DNA of 64,000 nucleotides from Coriaria nepalensis (lineage: Eukaryota > Streptophyta > Magnoliopsida > Cucurbitales > Coriariaceae). The stretch spans positions 2,614,001-2,678,000 of the forward strand of contig CP114483.1 in NCBI GenBank assembly GCA_027186245.1, given 5' to 3'. The position numbers and the translations under genes were made by a program. This document shows, piece by piece, positions 45,496-59,731 of the stretch. Position 1 is the first letter of the stretch; every line of letters begins with the position of its first letter. A model generated the notes under the pieces. It did not search any database and had not been told where the DNA came from. It saw only the letters and a program-made list of their open reading frames with translations.

Positions 45496-48400
45496 CTACC
45501 ATCCGAATATTCCGAATGATTTGCCACTCCCTATAACATTGTCATCTGTCGAGTCGGACCCACTTCCCACCGTTTCATCTGAGCTGTCGCTCGGAAGTAG
45601 TTGTATACGGTCAGCATGCTCAATGATCCAATCTGTAAATTCAGGAGAAGCCGCCCAGTCAGCTATGGCGTCTCGGGTTGATTCTCTGGTGAAATCGTCC
45701 CACTCTTTCTTCGTAAACTTCTTCCTGTTTCTGGTCTTGTGGAAGGTTGAATAATATTCTTTGTTCCTAATCCCAGAAGAAGAAGATGGTGACAACACAC
45801 CTGCAAGCCAAAAAAAGAAAAACTTAAGTTGGATTTATGTTTAATTGAAATCTAAATGCAGCCAAAATGTGACAACTCGAAAAGGAACAGCAGAAGACAA
45901 TACCTCTAATGGGAGAATCAGACAAAGAACGGCTGTTTCGCTGGTTCCACATCCTCTCCGGAGGGCTTGATCTGCTATGGAATTCTACCTGTTTGCGCTT
46001 TCCCATTTGTTTATTCTTCCACAGCCAAGGGTCTCCCTTCCAAGAACCTAATTGGTAACTACACAAAATTGAACATCAATAGCCTTGTCTCACGTCCAGA
46101 CAGCAAAAAAGATAATATTATAACTCTCTGGTACTTACACTGCATCCTGTGAAATCAGCTTAGTGATGAGAGAGCAGACAGCTGAACAACAAATCAAGGC
46201 CACAAGTGCTAGAGGAGTATCAAGTGTGCTCTGAGAGAAAAAAAAAAAGCAACTTAAGTAAGGCAACCCATAACTTTGAGATGAAAAGTTTTGCATGTAT
46301 AAGACACCAATCAATTAAGAACATGAGAATGTGAACATGAATGTGTCCATTTTAACTGCAAAGAGTGTGAGCATAAAAGTAACAAGACCCAATTTATCGT
46401 CCTAGGAAGAGAATGAAAAATCACTACAATATATCCAATCAGTACTCGGAAAAATATAGCATGTTTGGAAACATAAAAGCAAAATACTGTACCTGAAGAA
46501 TAGCAGTGGCCCCAAAGATTCGCATCGCCCATTTTACAAATTGGGCCACACCAACATCAACACCTCCATCTTCAGATATTACATATTTCCTCACAATCCA
46601 ATAACCTAAAGCAGCTCCTGAGAGGATAATTCCCAAAAGGAGAAAGATGGCAACCTAAAAAAAAAAAACAATATAAAACAAATAGTTCCAAACTAAAGTG
46701 TCAAATGTATAGAAAATGATGTGCTATTGTGAAGATAGACTTAGGGATCTCATTTTAAATTTGGTACAAAAAGAGAGAGAAAATAAGGGAACAAGGATGT
46801 ACTGGATTATGCATCTCTTCACTGAGTCCCAGATTCTCAACAACTGAATTTACCAGCATTGAAAACTGATGTACAAGAAAGGATCCTGCTCCAAGCTGAA
46901 AGTGCAACAGTTGTTAAGGTTTGAAAGCAGTACTTACTAAGAATAGGTGGAGGTACAAGCAAGGCTAAAGTATGTCACTCACCACTGATCCATATATTGT
47001 AAGATAAAAGATATTTTTCCTTCCAGTTGGCAGTAGTTTCATACCCTGCAGACATTTGACCAAATAAAAAAAAAAACAGCAGGGGGAAATCATCTTCCAT
47101 GAAACTTCAGTAACAAACTCGAGTGCAACCATCTAGTAATTATAGAACTTTATCGCATCACTGTATACTTAGTCTACAAAGATGAAAAATAAATCAACCG
47201 AGCACAGTTTCTATTCACAGGAATGCTACTAAGACAGCTTCAATAAGAACATAGATAAGTAACATATACATTAAAAAAGTCAGAGACCACTGTATGCAGT
47301 TGATTGGATAGTTTCTTAAGAAAACTGTCAAGAAAAGAAAGAAAGAAAGAATCTGAAGATCAACATACCTGAAAAAGAATAATTATGATGACAAGGAAAA
47401 CTCCTATGGCCATGGAACTGCTATAATAAAAAGGAACCCAATGGCTGATAATCGGAGCTAGCAGCAGCAAAACAAATCCCAGGACCAGACACACAAGCCG
47501 CCACCTTTGAGATTCTGCAAAGATACATGAAAGAGTAAATGTGAATATAAGGAGAAGGACAAATAACCAGTTGAGGAAACTCAACAGCTAAGGTACAGAT
47601 TCACACCTTCATCAACAGCAACAGTGACTGGACCATTTACCGCATCAATGAACTTCAGATCAATGTATCTGACTTCATAAGGAGACATAACAGAGCTCCA
47701 CAACCCTTTCCGGAGGGGTTTCCACTCATCCTTTTCACATTGGCATAACCCAAGTGAATTATTCCTGCAGAAACATTAGAGTTAGCCCCAATTAATCAAG
47801 AACAAATTTTCAAATTTCTTTGGAAGTATAAGCGTAATAAGAGCATATCAAAGTATCAAACATACTTCACTTACCGGTGAAAGCAAACCTGAATTTTTCC
47901 ATGATATCGCTCAGGGATAACTACTGATGGAACCACAGTAACACGAAATGAACTTGCATAGATCCCAAGCTTCAATCTCGATATACCAGAAACTTTAACA
48001 CGTTCACAGAGTAGACCTTTTGGATTTCCAGAAATGAGAGAAGGGGTAATATCTAAAGCTGGATGTTCAAGGTCAATTCCTGCAATTTGTAGTCACATAT
48101 ATCAACAATTGAGATCCAGAGTAAAAAGCTAATGGTGCAAATCTGCTTAAGTCTCACGCTTGCTTAACAATTAAGGATAAAACTCAAACAGGCACGATCC
48201 AAGCTTTATTTTGAAAACAAGAAATACAGATCAACACATAATATGAACATTAGGACAGATTCACAATCTCAACAAATCAAAAATCAAAAATCAAAAATCA
48301 AAAATAAAAAAAAATAAATAAATCAAACGCCATCAGCTGAAGCAAAATAGTTCACAAAGTTCAGAATAAGTTTTATATTGGATCGAAGCCAAAAGAAATT

Positions 48401-48639
48401 CGAAAAGACAGCCCAGAATTGGAACGTCTTGACCCTCCCTAATTTTTTCTGAACACTCATAATATCCGCAACCAATCAGGGCATGATGATATTTCATAGA
48501 ACGTAGAGGAAAAATATGAGAAAAAATTTGGAGCAAGAATGGAAAAGAAAATACCTTCGAGGTTCGTCTGGTGAGAGAGACAAAAGAGAATCAGGAGCGA
48601 GAAGAAGAGAAGGAGAAGCGTTGCGGAAGAGGAGCTCAT
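45496..48639 (-). CDS. Nuclear envelope membrane protein (NEMP/DUF2215, PNET2-like)
   Basis: Ten exons: 48555-48639, 47875-48079, 47607-47764, 47369-47514, 46983-47045, 46803-46895, 46493-46654, 46139-46230, 45904-46058 and 45496-45800. They sum to 488 codons (487 aa). The N-terminal signal peptide is MSSSSATLLLLFFSLLILFC. A luminal beta-rich region with Cys pairs (LLCERVKVSG, VCFHRNNSLGLCQCEKDEW) runs to about residue 150. Five hydrophobic segments follow (CLVLGFVLLLLAPII; SSSMAIGVFLVIIIILF; AIFLLLGIILSGAALGYW and others). The C-terminal domain is basic, then Ser/Asp-rich (WDDFTRESTRDAIADWA). Family knowledge: animal NEMP1 and plant PNET2 are inner-nuclear-membrane proteins, the latter linked to the plant lamina and chromatin. 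Paralogue identity is not settled. Intact. Confidence 0.9.
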
Positions 48640-49989
48640 GTTTGAGCAACTCTCTTGTTCCTCCTTGAGAGGGAAAATGGTTTAACGAAACCGCGCTCTC
48701 TACGCCTTTTTATCTCCCTCTTCTTGCTGTGCTAGGCGCCGTCGTTTGGATGGCTTTATTGCTACAGTACCAAGTATATATATAAATACCTGTAATGAGA
48801 ACGAAACATGACAAATACAATGTAACGCTTCCTACAATCGCTCTTCGAGATTTCTAAAGGGAGAAGTAATGAAATGAACTAAATCACGAATATGTAAAAA
48901 ACACTACTGCCTTTTTCTTTTTTTTTTTTGACCAAAACAACACTTACTGCTTGACAAATACAAAACCTAGATTCAACACTAAGCTTGATTCACATTCATC
49001 TTTATTTCAATACATTGAAAATAATATGAGAAATTACAAACCAGTATGTGCTTGACATTGTAAGAATCCTTGTAGTCCAGGTTCTCTAAAGGTGTTCTTT
49101 CTTACATCATTTGTTCGATATAATTTCGGAATTGTACCCATAATTAAGACACTCAATGCCCCCTCCTGATTCGAGAAAGAAAAAAAATTACGTGAATTAA
49201 TTGAAAGGGTGTCAATCAATATTCCAAACCTACAGTGAGTTGAAGAATATGTCGCATACTCCTAGATAAGATCCTCTTTCTGAATACTGTTTTAAGAAGA
49301 TAAAAATGGTAGAATACTACTAAAGATGGAAAATTCTTACAAACCCTGAAGAGCTATTTCCAGTATCATCACAACGATGCGTGCGATTCTGATTTTAAAG
49401 GTTTCTTCTGAGGAATCGACCCACCAAAATCATAAAGAGCAAAGACCTCACAAAGTAGAAATAATTACTGCCCTTAAACTCATATACATACAGTAAGAGG
49501 TGTAGGGGAGAGAGAGTGAGAGAGTGAGAGAGTGAGAGAGTGAGAGATGATAAGCTGTTTCTTCAGAGGCTGTAATTGGAAGCCACTGAGATAATAGGGG
49601 CAATTTAGGAACTTTCAAATGATTGCTGCCAAAGAGCAGTTAACAGTTTTGTAATTTTAGATAAATAATGAGGGCAATTTTGAAAAAAAATGTGGAAAAA
49701 AAACGATGACGTTGCAAGAAAAGTAGGTATCACGTGATGATGTCCAGAGAAGATTAAGCTAGTTTTTATATGATTTGGAGTAAATTGAAAATTAATTATT
49801 TAAAATTTATCTGGTAGAAAATAAAATAAAATTTCAGACTAGTTTATAGATCTCTAAAAATTGAAAATTAAAAATAGAAGAAAATCAAGGAAAAAATGAG
49901 TGTATCATTCAACTTCATATATTTAACCAAAAAGGAAATTATAATTAGAACAAAATGGTAGGAATAACTTTAACAGAGGCAGAAATGCT
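48640..49989. other. Intergenic with short tandem repeats
   Basis: NEMP promoter on the left, CSTF77 3' flank on the right. A minisatellite of 'gagagagt' units lies at about 49507-49548. No supportable gene; the frame at 49034-49219 has no family features. Confidence 0.6.
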
Positions 49990-52900
49990 TCAACCAGTGC
50001 TACCGGACAGATCTCCGGAAACTGCACTTCCATATGACACCGATCCTGTCTGTGAAGAGGTTGCTCCTCGAGCTTTCTGTATTTGTCGGATTCGAAAGAC
50101 ATCTCTAGGTAGTGGTTGGCTCTGGATGGACGTTGTCTCATCATCATATTGCCCTATATAAAACATAAACACAACCTTGATTTAGGATCTTACAAGTGGC
50201 GGGAAGAAATATAGGTTTAAAAAGAATGCAGATCGAAGTAAGCACATATCATCATCAGAGAGTAAGTAGTATATAAGCGAGAAACACATACCATCAGGAT
50301 CTTTCCATTTTCCAGGTTGTCTGTCCCTTCTAGGTTTGTTAAATGATGACTTTGGGATGCCTTGAGACTTGCTTGAAGCAGAAAGCTCACTTGTTACAGG
50401 CGCTTGTGTTGAAGCAATCCCGGATTTTCCAGACTGCACAGCTGGTATGTTGCTCTGCAAACATATTGATAAAATGACATCCGCGTCCGGGGTAGGGCCT
50501 GGAAATTTGGAAAGAATGGAACTTTCATTACAAGGCAGCCCAGCTTATAATTAATAGTCATAAATATTGAAAGCTTCATATCTAAAGTATGATGAGAATG
50601 GCATCTAAGGACTACTACAACATTTCCTCAATCAGTTTTTTCAGACAAACACGAGACATTCTTCAGAAAGCTGAGGATGGCATCTAAGGATTACTACAAC
50701 ATTTCTTCGATCAGTTTTTCAGACAAACACGATACATGTTTCAAAAAGCCAAGACTGAACTGAATGAGACAACATAGGAAACATCCCCATCATATTGACT
50801 GGTAGGATATAATGTTTCGTACCAAGACTAGCATTGTCTTGGCACATACCTTGCAGAGATTGCTTAAGAAATGAGATGAAAATATGCTGCTAATGAACTT
50901 ATGACGCAGATTGATTGGGTAAACTATAGTGCTGACGGTTTCTGGTAGCACAAAGAAATGGAATAAAAAAGATTACCCTCAACAGCAGGCAGGCTGGCCA
51001 GAAATGCAAGCAATGCAGGTGGTGTTATCTTTAATATTTCCTCAAGTGCAATATTAGTTGGTCCACCACCCACCATTGCAGGATTTAGCAAGGTGCTAGA
51101 ATTAGCAGCAACTCCAGGTACTGTTGCAGTTGTGAAAGCACCAGCGCCTACAGTGAAAACTGAAGTCATTCCTTGTCAAAAATCATGTTACCAAACAAAT
51201 CTCCACTATAGAGAACAAGTATTAGTATAATGCCTGTTACATTAAGCCAATGCAGTGTTAAAGCTTCGATTGCAATTTTGGGCGAAATAATATTGAATTT
51301 TAGAAGTACCTAATCTACAGATTGCAAGATATAAATCAATTACCAGATTTTTGGCTTGGGTCGTAAACCGTCATCTGAGAAGTGTCTGGACATACAATCC
51401 TTGTAGATGCATCCGAATTGCTCATCAGGCCAGTATAACTATCTGGCATCAAAAAGGCAGACATGGTAACTAAGTAGAAAAAATGGTGGAAAAGAAAAGG
51501 GCCAATTTGACAAATAAAAAAAAAACAACCGTGGAAATACCTGAAAACCCAGGTCTACTAAGCAGAGCTGACTTCTCTGAATTCTTATTTATGTTCATAG
51601 AAAGCCACTGAAAGATTGGAACTGGTGTCAGACATTCACGGATACGCGTTCACATACAAGGTAAGTAAAAATGTACTCTCACTAATTCTGTTGAAAAGGA
51701 ATGGAATTATTTATAAGTGGCTGAATCTTGAAGGCATATTTCAACATACGAAACAAGACATATTGAAGTTACCTCTTGTCTAGAAAAATGATCCAAATCC
51801 TTGGAAGAACATGGCCATAGATCCTTAAAACTGTACCGCGATACAACATCTTGCAATGAACACTCCAGTGCTGACAATCCCTCTCCACCTGTTTGAGACA
51901 GAGCTTCTTTCCTTCTTTTCTCAACCTATATGATCCCGACAACATTAAACCTCATAGTATACTGAAGGTAAAAGTAACCCACTGTGAATGGAGCCAACAA
52001 TCAAAACATTTACACTAAAGCGCTCTAGTAGTATTCGAATCGATGAGTTTGAGTGCGAAACTGTATCTGCCAACAGATTTACGTGTAAAGAATGTTCAGA
52101 CTTGAGAGCTTTTAGATGTTTCTAGAGGTCCTGGAAAGACCAAGCAGACACTTTCACTGACCTATATTCTCAGTTGCTAATGTACCAAGCTTTAACATCT
52201 CATACCTCTGTTCGTCAATAATAGAAGTATCTATCATAAGTCTATCATCAAGCTCATGGATAAAGTGCATTCTTAATATTCCTCTGAGAAGTAAATATGT
52301 GTTAGAAACCTATTGTTATTCAAATTCTATTGCTATAAGGATTTTAGTCTACACTTTGGAAGAGGTTGCTGCTCTCGAATTGGGTTCGTGCCTACCATAA
52401 GGCTAATTAATCAGCGTACATTGATGAATCTATCAGAGCATTGAATTGATTTGTCCTTCGATTATTAGTTCTCTATTGCTAAAAATACAATTTCAGAAAA
52501 TTGTGAATCGATAATAAAATTACTACCTTCAGCATGCTAGCCAAGTCCCCATAAGTTTGCTCGAACTGGGTGAATCGATTCCATACCTGCAAATGACAAT
52601 GTATCACATCATATTATATAATGCATATATTTAGTGGCTCAAAATATACAAGGTTTTAGACCATGTATGGATTCTAAAGTACATGCATTTATAAAGTCCT
52701 CTGAAATAAGATATTTTCTGTTTAAGTCTATAGTGTATATATATATCACTACCATTCAACACTACTTACCATTAACCTAGCATATATCAGGACCATAACT
52801 AACCAAAAATCAGCTATCGATGTTTCCAAAGGTAGGCTCATCTCTTTTTTTAGCTGTCAGAGAGTATAAATAAAATAAACACTAACTTTGAGGAGGTCTA

Positions 52901-55900
52901 CCTCAACAGATTCTTCCGGTGGTAGTGAGCTTAATGCTCTCTCAAATAAAGCACGGATGTTTCTATCATCATTCAAACGAGCCAGGAAATCTGCATATCT
53001 AAAGAATTAAAGATCAAAATACCATATAAGCTAACATAGTTATAAACATAAGCAAATAACTATAAAAATCAGAAAATATGTATAGTTAGACCTCCCATGC
53101 TAGTGATATATGTCCCTCTATTTTGCTATATGGAGCATTGCCTTCTTTGATGGGCTGGGTAAACCATACATACTCTAGATTTCTACAGTATTAGTACATG
53201 TAGATATGTCGAGAAGTTTCGCATGTAAATAAGCATGACTGCATGGGTTCTAAAATTAGGTGACAGATAAACTCACTCAAGGATGTATGCAGGTTCATGC
53301 ATGAACCGTTTCAATCCAGCTTCAAATACATTGTGAGCAATCTGCAGAGCGTAAAACAATGATCAAGAAATCTTTTCTTATCAAAATTTCTTTAGTTCCA
53401 GAGCATCAAAGATTTGGAGTTTTTTGACACATATTGTCAAAGAAAATAGATAACAAATGTAAGAGATGTAACTGCACTAACAAAACGGAAAGAGTAAAAG
53501 ATAGGAAACCTTTGGATCCTTGTCAAGACAAAAGGCCATCATTGCGTAAGCAACATAAATGTGATAAGTGCAATTAGGTAATTTGCGAGCATCTAAGAAA
53601 TACTTGCGAGCTGCTTCAACTCCCTCTGTCCTCCTAAGAAAGCGAATGAACTGCACCATGAACAATCATCATGACATCATTTCCAACTTCTATAATAACT
53701 AAACCAAAATTCTAGCAGGGCTAGCCTTTCTGTACAATATATATCAGCTCTGAAAGCCAGATTTTCTAGTCTCTGCAAATTTCGAGGTTATGTTAAAGTT
53801 CAACCGTAGATTTTTTTCATACAAAATAGACCACATTTGAAACTCTTAAGTGCCAATATATTTATATAGCTTTTGGTTGCATATCACACAAAACTGAGAT
53901 GTTTGGCATTTTCTTTCTGAACTAAGAAACTTTAATAGCTTTCTGTATCACACAACAAAAATCCAAACATATGAGACAAACCCTTTCATTATATTTATTT
54001 TATATTTTAGAAACACAAGAAATTACCTTTTACTTCAATTATCACACCAGCCACAGTATATACCCTGATAATGAGGCCTGGGAAGAAATCCAAAACTTCT
54101 TTGGAAAGGAAGAAATCATAAACTTACTTGTATATGTGCTAGTGTTGTCGCGTTAGTGCCATCCCCTAAAAGGCTCTCATATATTTTCTTTGCGGGCTGC
54201 AAGAAAGAAACATAATTAGAAAGGAATGAGCCAATAAATTCAGCATGTGGCACATATCAAGATTTTCACACCTGAATTGCTCCATGGGATTCCTCCAGCT
54301 CCGCATAAGCATACTTTAGCAAGTCTGAATCTGATAGAATATTAAGAAGGGTAAGCCAAAAACTTGGTAAAAATGAGAGATGCAAGACTTTGGTAAAACA
54401 TAATAATAGAACAGAAAGAACAAGATTTTAGTTTGGGGAAAAAGGTGAGATTTAAGAAATTGATTTACAGGTAGAGTAAAACATAAGAATAAGGTTACCG
54501 GGGAGAGCCTTCAAAGCCCGCTGAAAAACTTTAATTGCAGCATCTATTGAACCATTATTTGCATGCCATGTAGCATAATCATACCACATATCAGGATAAT
54601 GGTATAGATACATAAGACACTGAAATCCATCACACACCAGTGAGAAAATACACATAAATTTTGATATATAATAAACATTCACTACCACAAGAAAGGAATC
54701 AAACTTAAAAGCAAGGAGCAAAGAATAGTGCTGAGAAACAAATTTCCCGCTCCAGAAATGGAAACAAAAGTTCTGGATTATGCAAAAAGAGGACAAAAAA
54801 GAAAATAAATAAATAAATAAAGGAATTTAAAAGCGAAAATGAATGACACTTCAATCAGCAAGCCTTGTCCATACATCACTAACTGGTCATAAATAACGGT
54901 ACCACAGTCCAACAAGGTAACTATATATCCTATAGCAGACTACAGCAGCAATTTAGAAGATTCACAGCATAGAATTTGGTAACGGAAAAAGAAACAGAGT
55001 AGTTGTGAACAGTACTAGAAACTGTATGAAACTACCTGCTCATAAGTGAATACAATCCGCTTGTTGGAAGAAGCATTGTCTATCCTTTGAGGGTTTCCTC
55101 TGAAAGTTAATTTACATATCTCAATTAAATTAACTTGTAACAAGCTAATCTGAAACAAGTGCAGTAGATCAAACACAAAAGCAGAATCAAGTGCCTGCAT
55201 AATATTATAAACATGCACTAGTACTGCAGCTGCCACTGCCTCTTTAGATTCATATTTTTACTGAAATTAGGGAGGATGTCCATATGCTTGAAGAACAGCA
55301 AACCATATCTCACGGTTATTTCTCTTTATTCCCTTGGTTTATGAATTTCTACAACCATGGATGATATAAAGATCATGAAATAAAGTTGATATGAGAATAA
55401 TACTTTGCAACTTCATTACTAAAGTATTCTCCTAGTTCCTGATACCAATGAGCGCTGAAAAAAAAATTGTTTTCATAGCTTCACGAGCATGTCTCAAGAA
55501 AGGAATTTTGTACTAGATTAGTACCAAATTTTTATGTGTTGCTATATTGATAAGTGAGAGAGCATTCTGCCTCAAACTATGACCAAAACATCATGCCTAA
55601 GTTATATAAAGGTAAAGACTAAAAGAACACTACACCAATGCTTCTTACTTCTCAAAGGCTAAGAGCTTTTTCCATGCCATCCACTGCACTTCTTCCTGTA
55701 AGGTCACGACCAAATAGGAAAGCCAAGACAAAAATAATATTTTCATTAGTAATGGGAAACAGAGCTGCACATGTATTAACATACTTCATGTTTTCATAAT
55801 ATCTGTGTCCTTTCTAAATTACTCATTCAGTGTGGCTTCATCAAGTCATCTCTAGTGATCAATTCTAATCGCTAAAACAGTGCAAGCACTTGCAAATCAT

Positions 55901-58445
55901 GTTTTAAAGCAACCTAGTTCATGGAAAAGTGTCAGCTAAACGTGAATATGAAAAATCAGGTAGAAAGGTGGGGTGAGTGCACAACACCAAATTACAAATT
56001 TACTATGCATCTAGGAAGTATGCTCGAAAAGCTGGCAAACTATGGTAAAATGTGTAACCCAACAATCTACAAAGCAAGGAATAGAATGTTGCCTTGGAAG
56101 AGCCAGTTGGTGGCACAGCAAGCATATTCCAATCAATCTCATCGAAGTATTTCTTTCGCTCCCTATAGACAGCCCGTGCACTATTAAATTTTGGCTGATA
56201 CTCAGACACCAGTCCCTTTGCCTGTTTAAAGCAATATTATCAGCGGTGCAGGCCACCATGAAGTTTTATTCATTTTAAATACAAGACAAACATGCAAATG
56301 TATTGATAAGTAGAACTGGTGAGGATAACATCTAAATGAAGGACCAAGTTACCAGTTGACGGCTAACTGAATTTTCAAAACTTTCATAATCCCTCCACAA
56401 TTGCTCAATGTGATGTGTAGGTGTAATAATGGCTTTTTGGTATACTTTTCGCACCGCAGTCATACGTTGAGACTCTTCCTGTGGGCTTGATGCCTAGAAG
56501 ATCAAACAAAAATGAACAAAGTAAAATAAGGTCATGCAGACCAAACTCTAAGGATTCGGAAGAAAAGGGGCAAAGATAGAGTTTGACAAACCGGCAATAA
56601 CTTTAAAAAGGCAATGTACTCCATCCACACTGGTCCAGATGCTATGTCAACTCCTAGTAGCACATACGATAATCACCATTAGATCACAGTGAAAAAGTTG
56701 TCTTTTGTTCAATGGATTAGATAGTAACGTTAACCCTACTGCATCCGAATCCACATCATAGCAGTAAGTTAGTATTCATTTCAAGGGGTCTCTCTGACTC
56801 TTTCGAGTAATGCTTACATTGTGTAGTATCCTTCAAACTCAATAAGCATATAGAAAAAAAGTCTGTACTGCACTAAAAATTCAATATTTTAATGAAACCA
56901 TTTCCTAGTTCATCTTTAATTACTTTGAAAAACTCTCACACTATATAAGACAGTAGAAAAAAGACTTAAAACTTGCTCCCATCTTCATATATACTAATAA
57001 CTAACAGCAAAGAAGATACAATAAGAAAATGCTATAGGGAAACACACCAACATAGTGGAGAGCAAAATCAAAAGCTTTCCTAGTCTCTTCTTGGCCTTCT
57101 AACCCTTTCCGATCATTGACCTTTCTAATGAAACGAATGTAGCACCGCCTGAAAAACCAACACAAACAGAATAATAAAACAGTTCAAGTAGTCAATAACA
57201 TGGAAGTGGATAGTAGAAAATTAAAGTGGATATTGTTCACAAGGACACATTATAGTTTGAAGGTTGGGAAATGTTCGCAGTATACTCCATGGTACAATCC
57301 TTGATAAAAATTAAACAAAAAAGTACAGCATCATCATTATTTAAAGCCCCCGCTAATAACAAAGAAACCATACCAAAGAGGAATGTGAAGGCATGTCAAT
57401 AAACACCGGCTAAATATCTGTTTTGTAGCATCATCACTATTCACAGCCATCTGTGCCTCCACATATTGCTTCCAATACTTTGCCTAGAGAGAAGGGTCGA
57501 TAGTCATATTAATGCAATCCATGACTTTCAACCAAAAAAAAAAAGCTAAAAGCCCTACTCACAAGAAAAAAAAATTTCCTCACTAATGTGAAAATCAAAT
57601 ACAAAAAGGCTAAAATTGATCAAGTTTAAACCCTTCTACAATATGACTGACATCAAAGTCCAATACACACAGCTAATACAGATAAGGCTCAAAATTTACA
57701 TAAGGGACTGAATGGCTCTGTTTTATCATTCACATTATTCTTCTTTTTCAGAATACATTACTACACCCCGGTATGTACGACAATCATAGACATGCCGTCC
57801 CCCCACAGTAACCCAATAGAATAACATGCTAGAGCGACTAAAAAAGAGGTTCTTTCATCAGATTAAGAAGGTATAAAATAGGAGACTGCATGGCGAAAGA
57901 TAACATACTTAAAAAGACAATAATAAAAGGATGAAGTACAATATTACCATTTTAAATAATAAAACCTACAACGACGCGGAAAGATAAGCAACTATAGTTC
58001 AGAAGTGCATCAACAACATCTTTCGCTACAGAAGACTGTTATAAGGCATTTAAAGGAAACTTACAGCAGTGGGGAATGCCGTAAGGAGCTGCTCGTACAA
58101 TGGTACTGCCTCCGAAATCGCCAAATGCTATTGACAGAGAGGGGGAAAAGTGACATAAAACCAATACAAAGTTTTAATAGAACAATTCAAAAGAAAAGGC
58201 AAAAACCTTAAAAGAACAAAAACCTCAGCCTCATTGGCTAGAACTTCAGCAGCTTGAACATTGTATTTTATATGATCCAGGGGATTCTTATCAGTCACGG
58301 TGATATCCTGAAAGTTGAGATTTCCAGGTCCATACAAATCAATATTAAACAGAAAAAACACCCAGAGTCCAAAACCATAAGAGCAACAGAAATTTTGGGG
58401 TGAAGACCTTACCTTTACTTCAGGTCCAACTAATGCTGCCTCCAT
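49990..58445 (-). CDS. CSTF77: Cleavage stimulation factor subunit 77 (CstF-77 / Su(f))
   Basis: 23 coding exons from the ATG at 58445 to the stop at 49990 give 769 codons (768 aa) with consistent phases. Exons from 5' to 3': 58413-58445, 58224-58307, 58065-58127, 57374-57483, 57048-57148, 56592-56653, 56353-56493, 56093-56221, 55649-55695, 55036-55099, 54499-54619, 54272-54330, 54128-54196, 53510-53650, 53277-53341, 52902-52998, 52527-52586, 51773-51925, 51541-51607, 51344-51442, 50977-51147, 50292-50498, 49990-50153. HAT repeats fill about residues 30-540 (YEQLLTAFPTAAKYWKQYVE, MWYDYATWHANNG, AARKYFLDARKLPNCTYHIY). A Suf domain and a low-complexity tail follow. Family role: scaffold of the CstF complex, which binds GU-rich RNA downstream of poly(A) sites in nuclear mRNA 3' processing. 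Intron 8 begins with GC. Intact. Confidence 0.96.
50605..50755. repeat. Tandem duplication of about 78 bp in a CSTF77 intron
   Basis: ggcatctaagga(c/t)tactac and cagacaaacacga are each present twice, with copies starting near 50599 and 50677. A few substitutions separate the two copies. Intronic. Confidence 0.8.
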
Positions 58446-59731
58446 CTTTAAAATGAATTGAGATAATGAATGAACTGCTGCCTTAGAATCGTGAATTCTA
58501 ATAATTTGGAGGATAAAGAGATGAAATTGAAAGCGAAATTAGGGAATTTCACATGCTCAGTCGGAAGAAGCGACAAAAGAATAACCAGTTAGGAACATGG
58601 AGAAGAGAAAGAAGCTGATATGAGGGTGGGCACTGTTGTAGTGTTGTGGAGAAGAAGTACGATGGAGGGAGACGCCAATGGGTCGTTTTATCGGATCCGG
58701 TTCTTCGGTATTTTTCTTTGAATAAACTAGAGTTAAACCCTCTAAACTTCACGGATCACTTTATTAATGAGAATGACTGTTAATTAATTTAATTTTTTAT
58801 TATTTATTTAAAAGAATTAATTTTACTAAAATATTAAAAATAAGAAATAATATAATGATTAATAGGTAAGATTTGATAAAATTTCGATTAAGATATTTTC
58901 ATTTTTTTCGCACACGGAAAAAATAGAAATAATTAAACGAGATTTGTCTTTTATCTTAGGAAAAGATGTTTTTTTTTCCCTTCTTTTTTTTTTTTTCAAC
59001 TTCTTTTTTCCTATTATTTTCTGCTCATACCACGTGATGAATTCTTTTTTTTCATTCTCTTATGTTCTGTTTTTCTTCGATTAATTTCTTTTCCACCTTA
59101 CAGTGTCTATTAGTTGGGGCGTAGATTAATTTCTTCAATGATGTTCTTTTTTTTTCGGTGTGTATTTTTATTCTTCTTATTCTTTTTCATTTTCTTTTCT
59201 TATATCTATAATGTTAGATATGCTTGATTTATGGTTAACTGAAATTGTGATTATGATTAGCTGAAAAATAATATTATAAGTGGTAAATAAAACTGATTAC
59301 GTTAGTTGTATTGTGATTAGGGTTAGCCAAAATTGTGTATGTATGGATAGAAACTGTACATGTATACATGTCAGATTTGTATAATTTATATTCATGTATA
59401 TGTGTCTGCATGTGTTTGTAGCTATATTTGGTATATTATGTCTGTGATATTGGTAATTTTTTTTCTAATTTCTATAAGTGATGGATCAATCAATGGAAAC
59501 CATAAAAAATAATAATACAACCATACGATAAAATAAAAATATAATTAGTCAAACTCATTACTTGATATTTTCATTAACACTCATTTCAACTTATTAATCA
59601 CATCCTTTCTAATCTAATCCTTTATTTTACAAAGTTAAGATATTTTAAACTTATGAAATTAAACATATATTTTTAATTTTGAACTTTACTTTTTACACGG
59701 AAACCTATTAAACCTTGTATTAAAACTTCTA
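58446..59731. other. CSTF77 upstream region and AT-rich spacer
   Basis: The leader and promoter of CSTF77 are expected in the left 300 bp. Then comes AT-rich DNA with T-rich tracts (58970-59000). No gene is seen. Confidence 0.6.
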
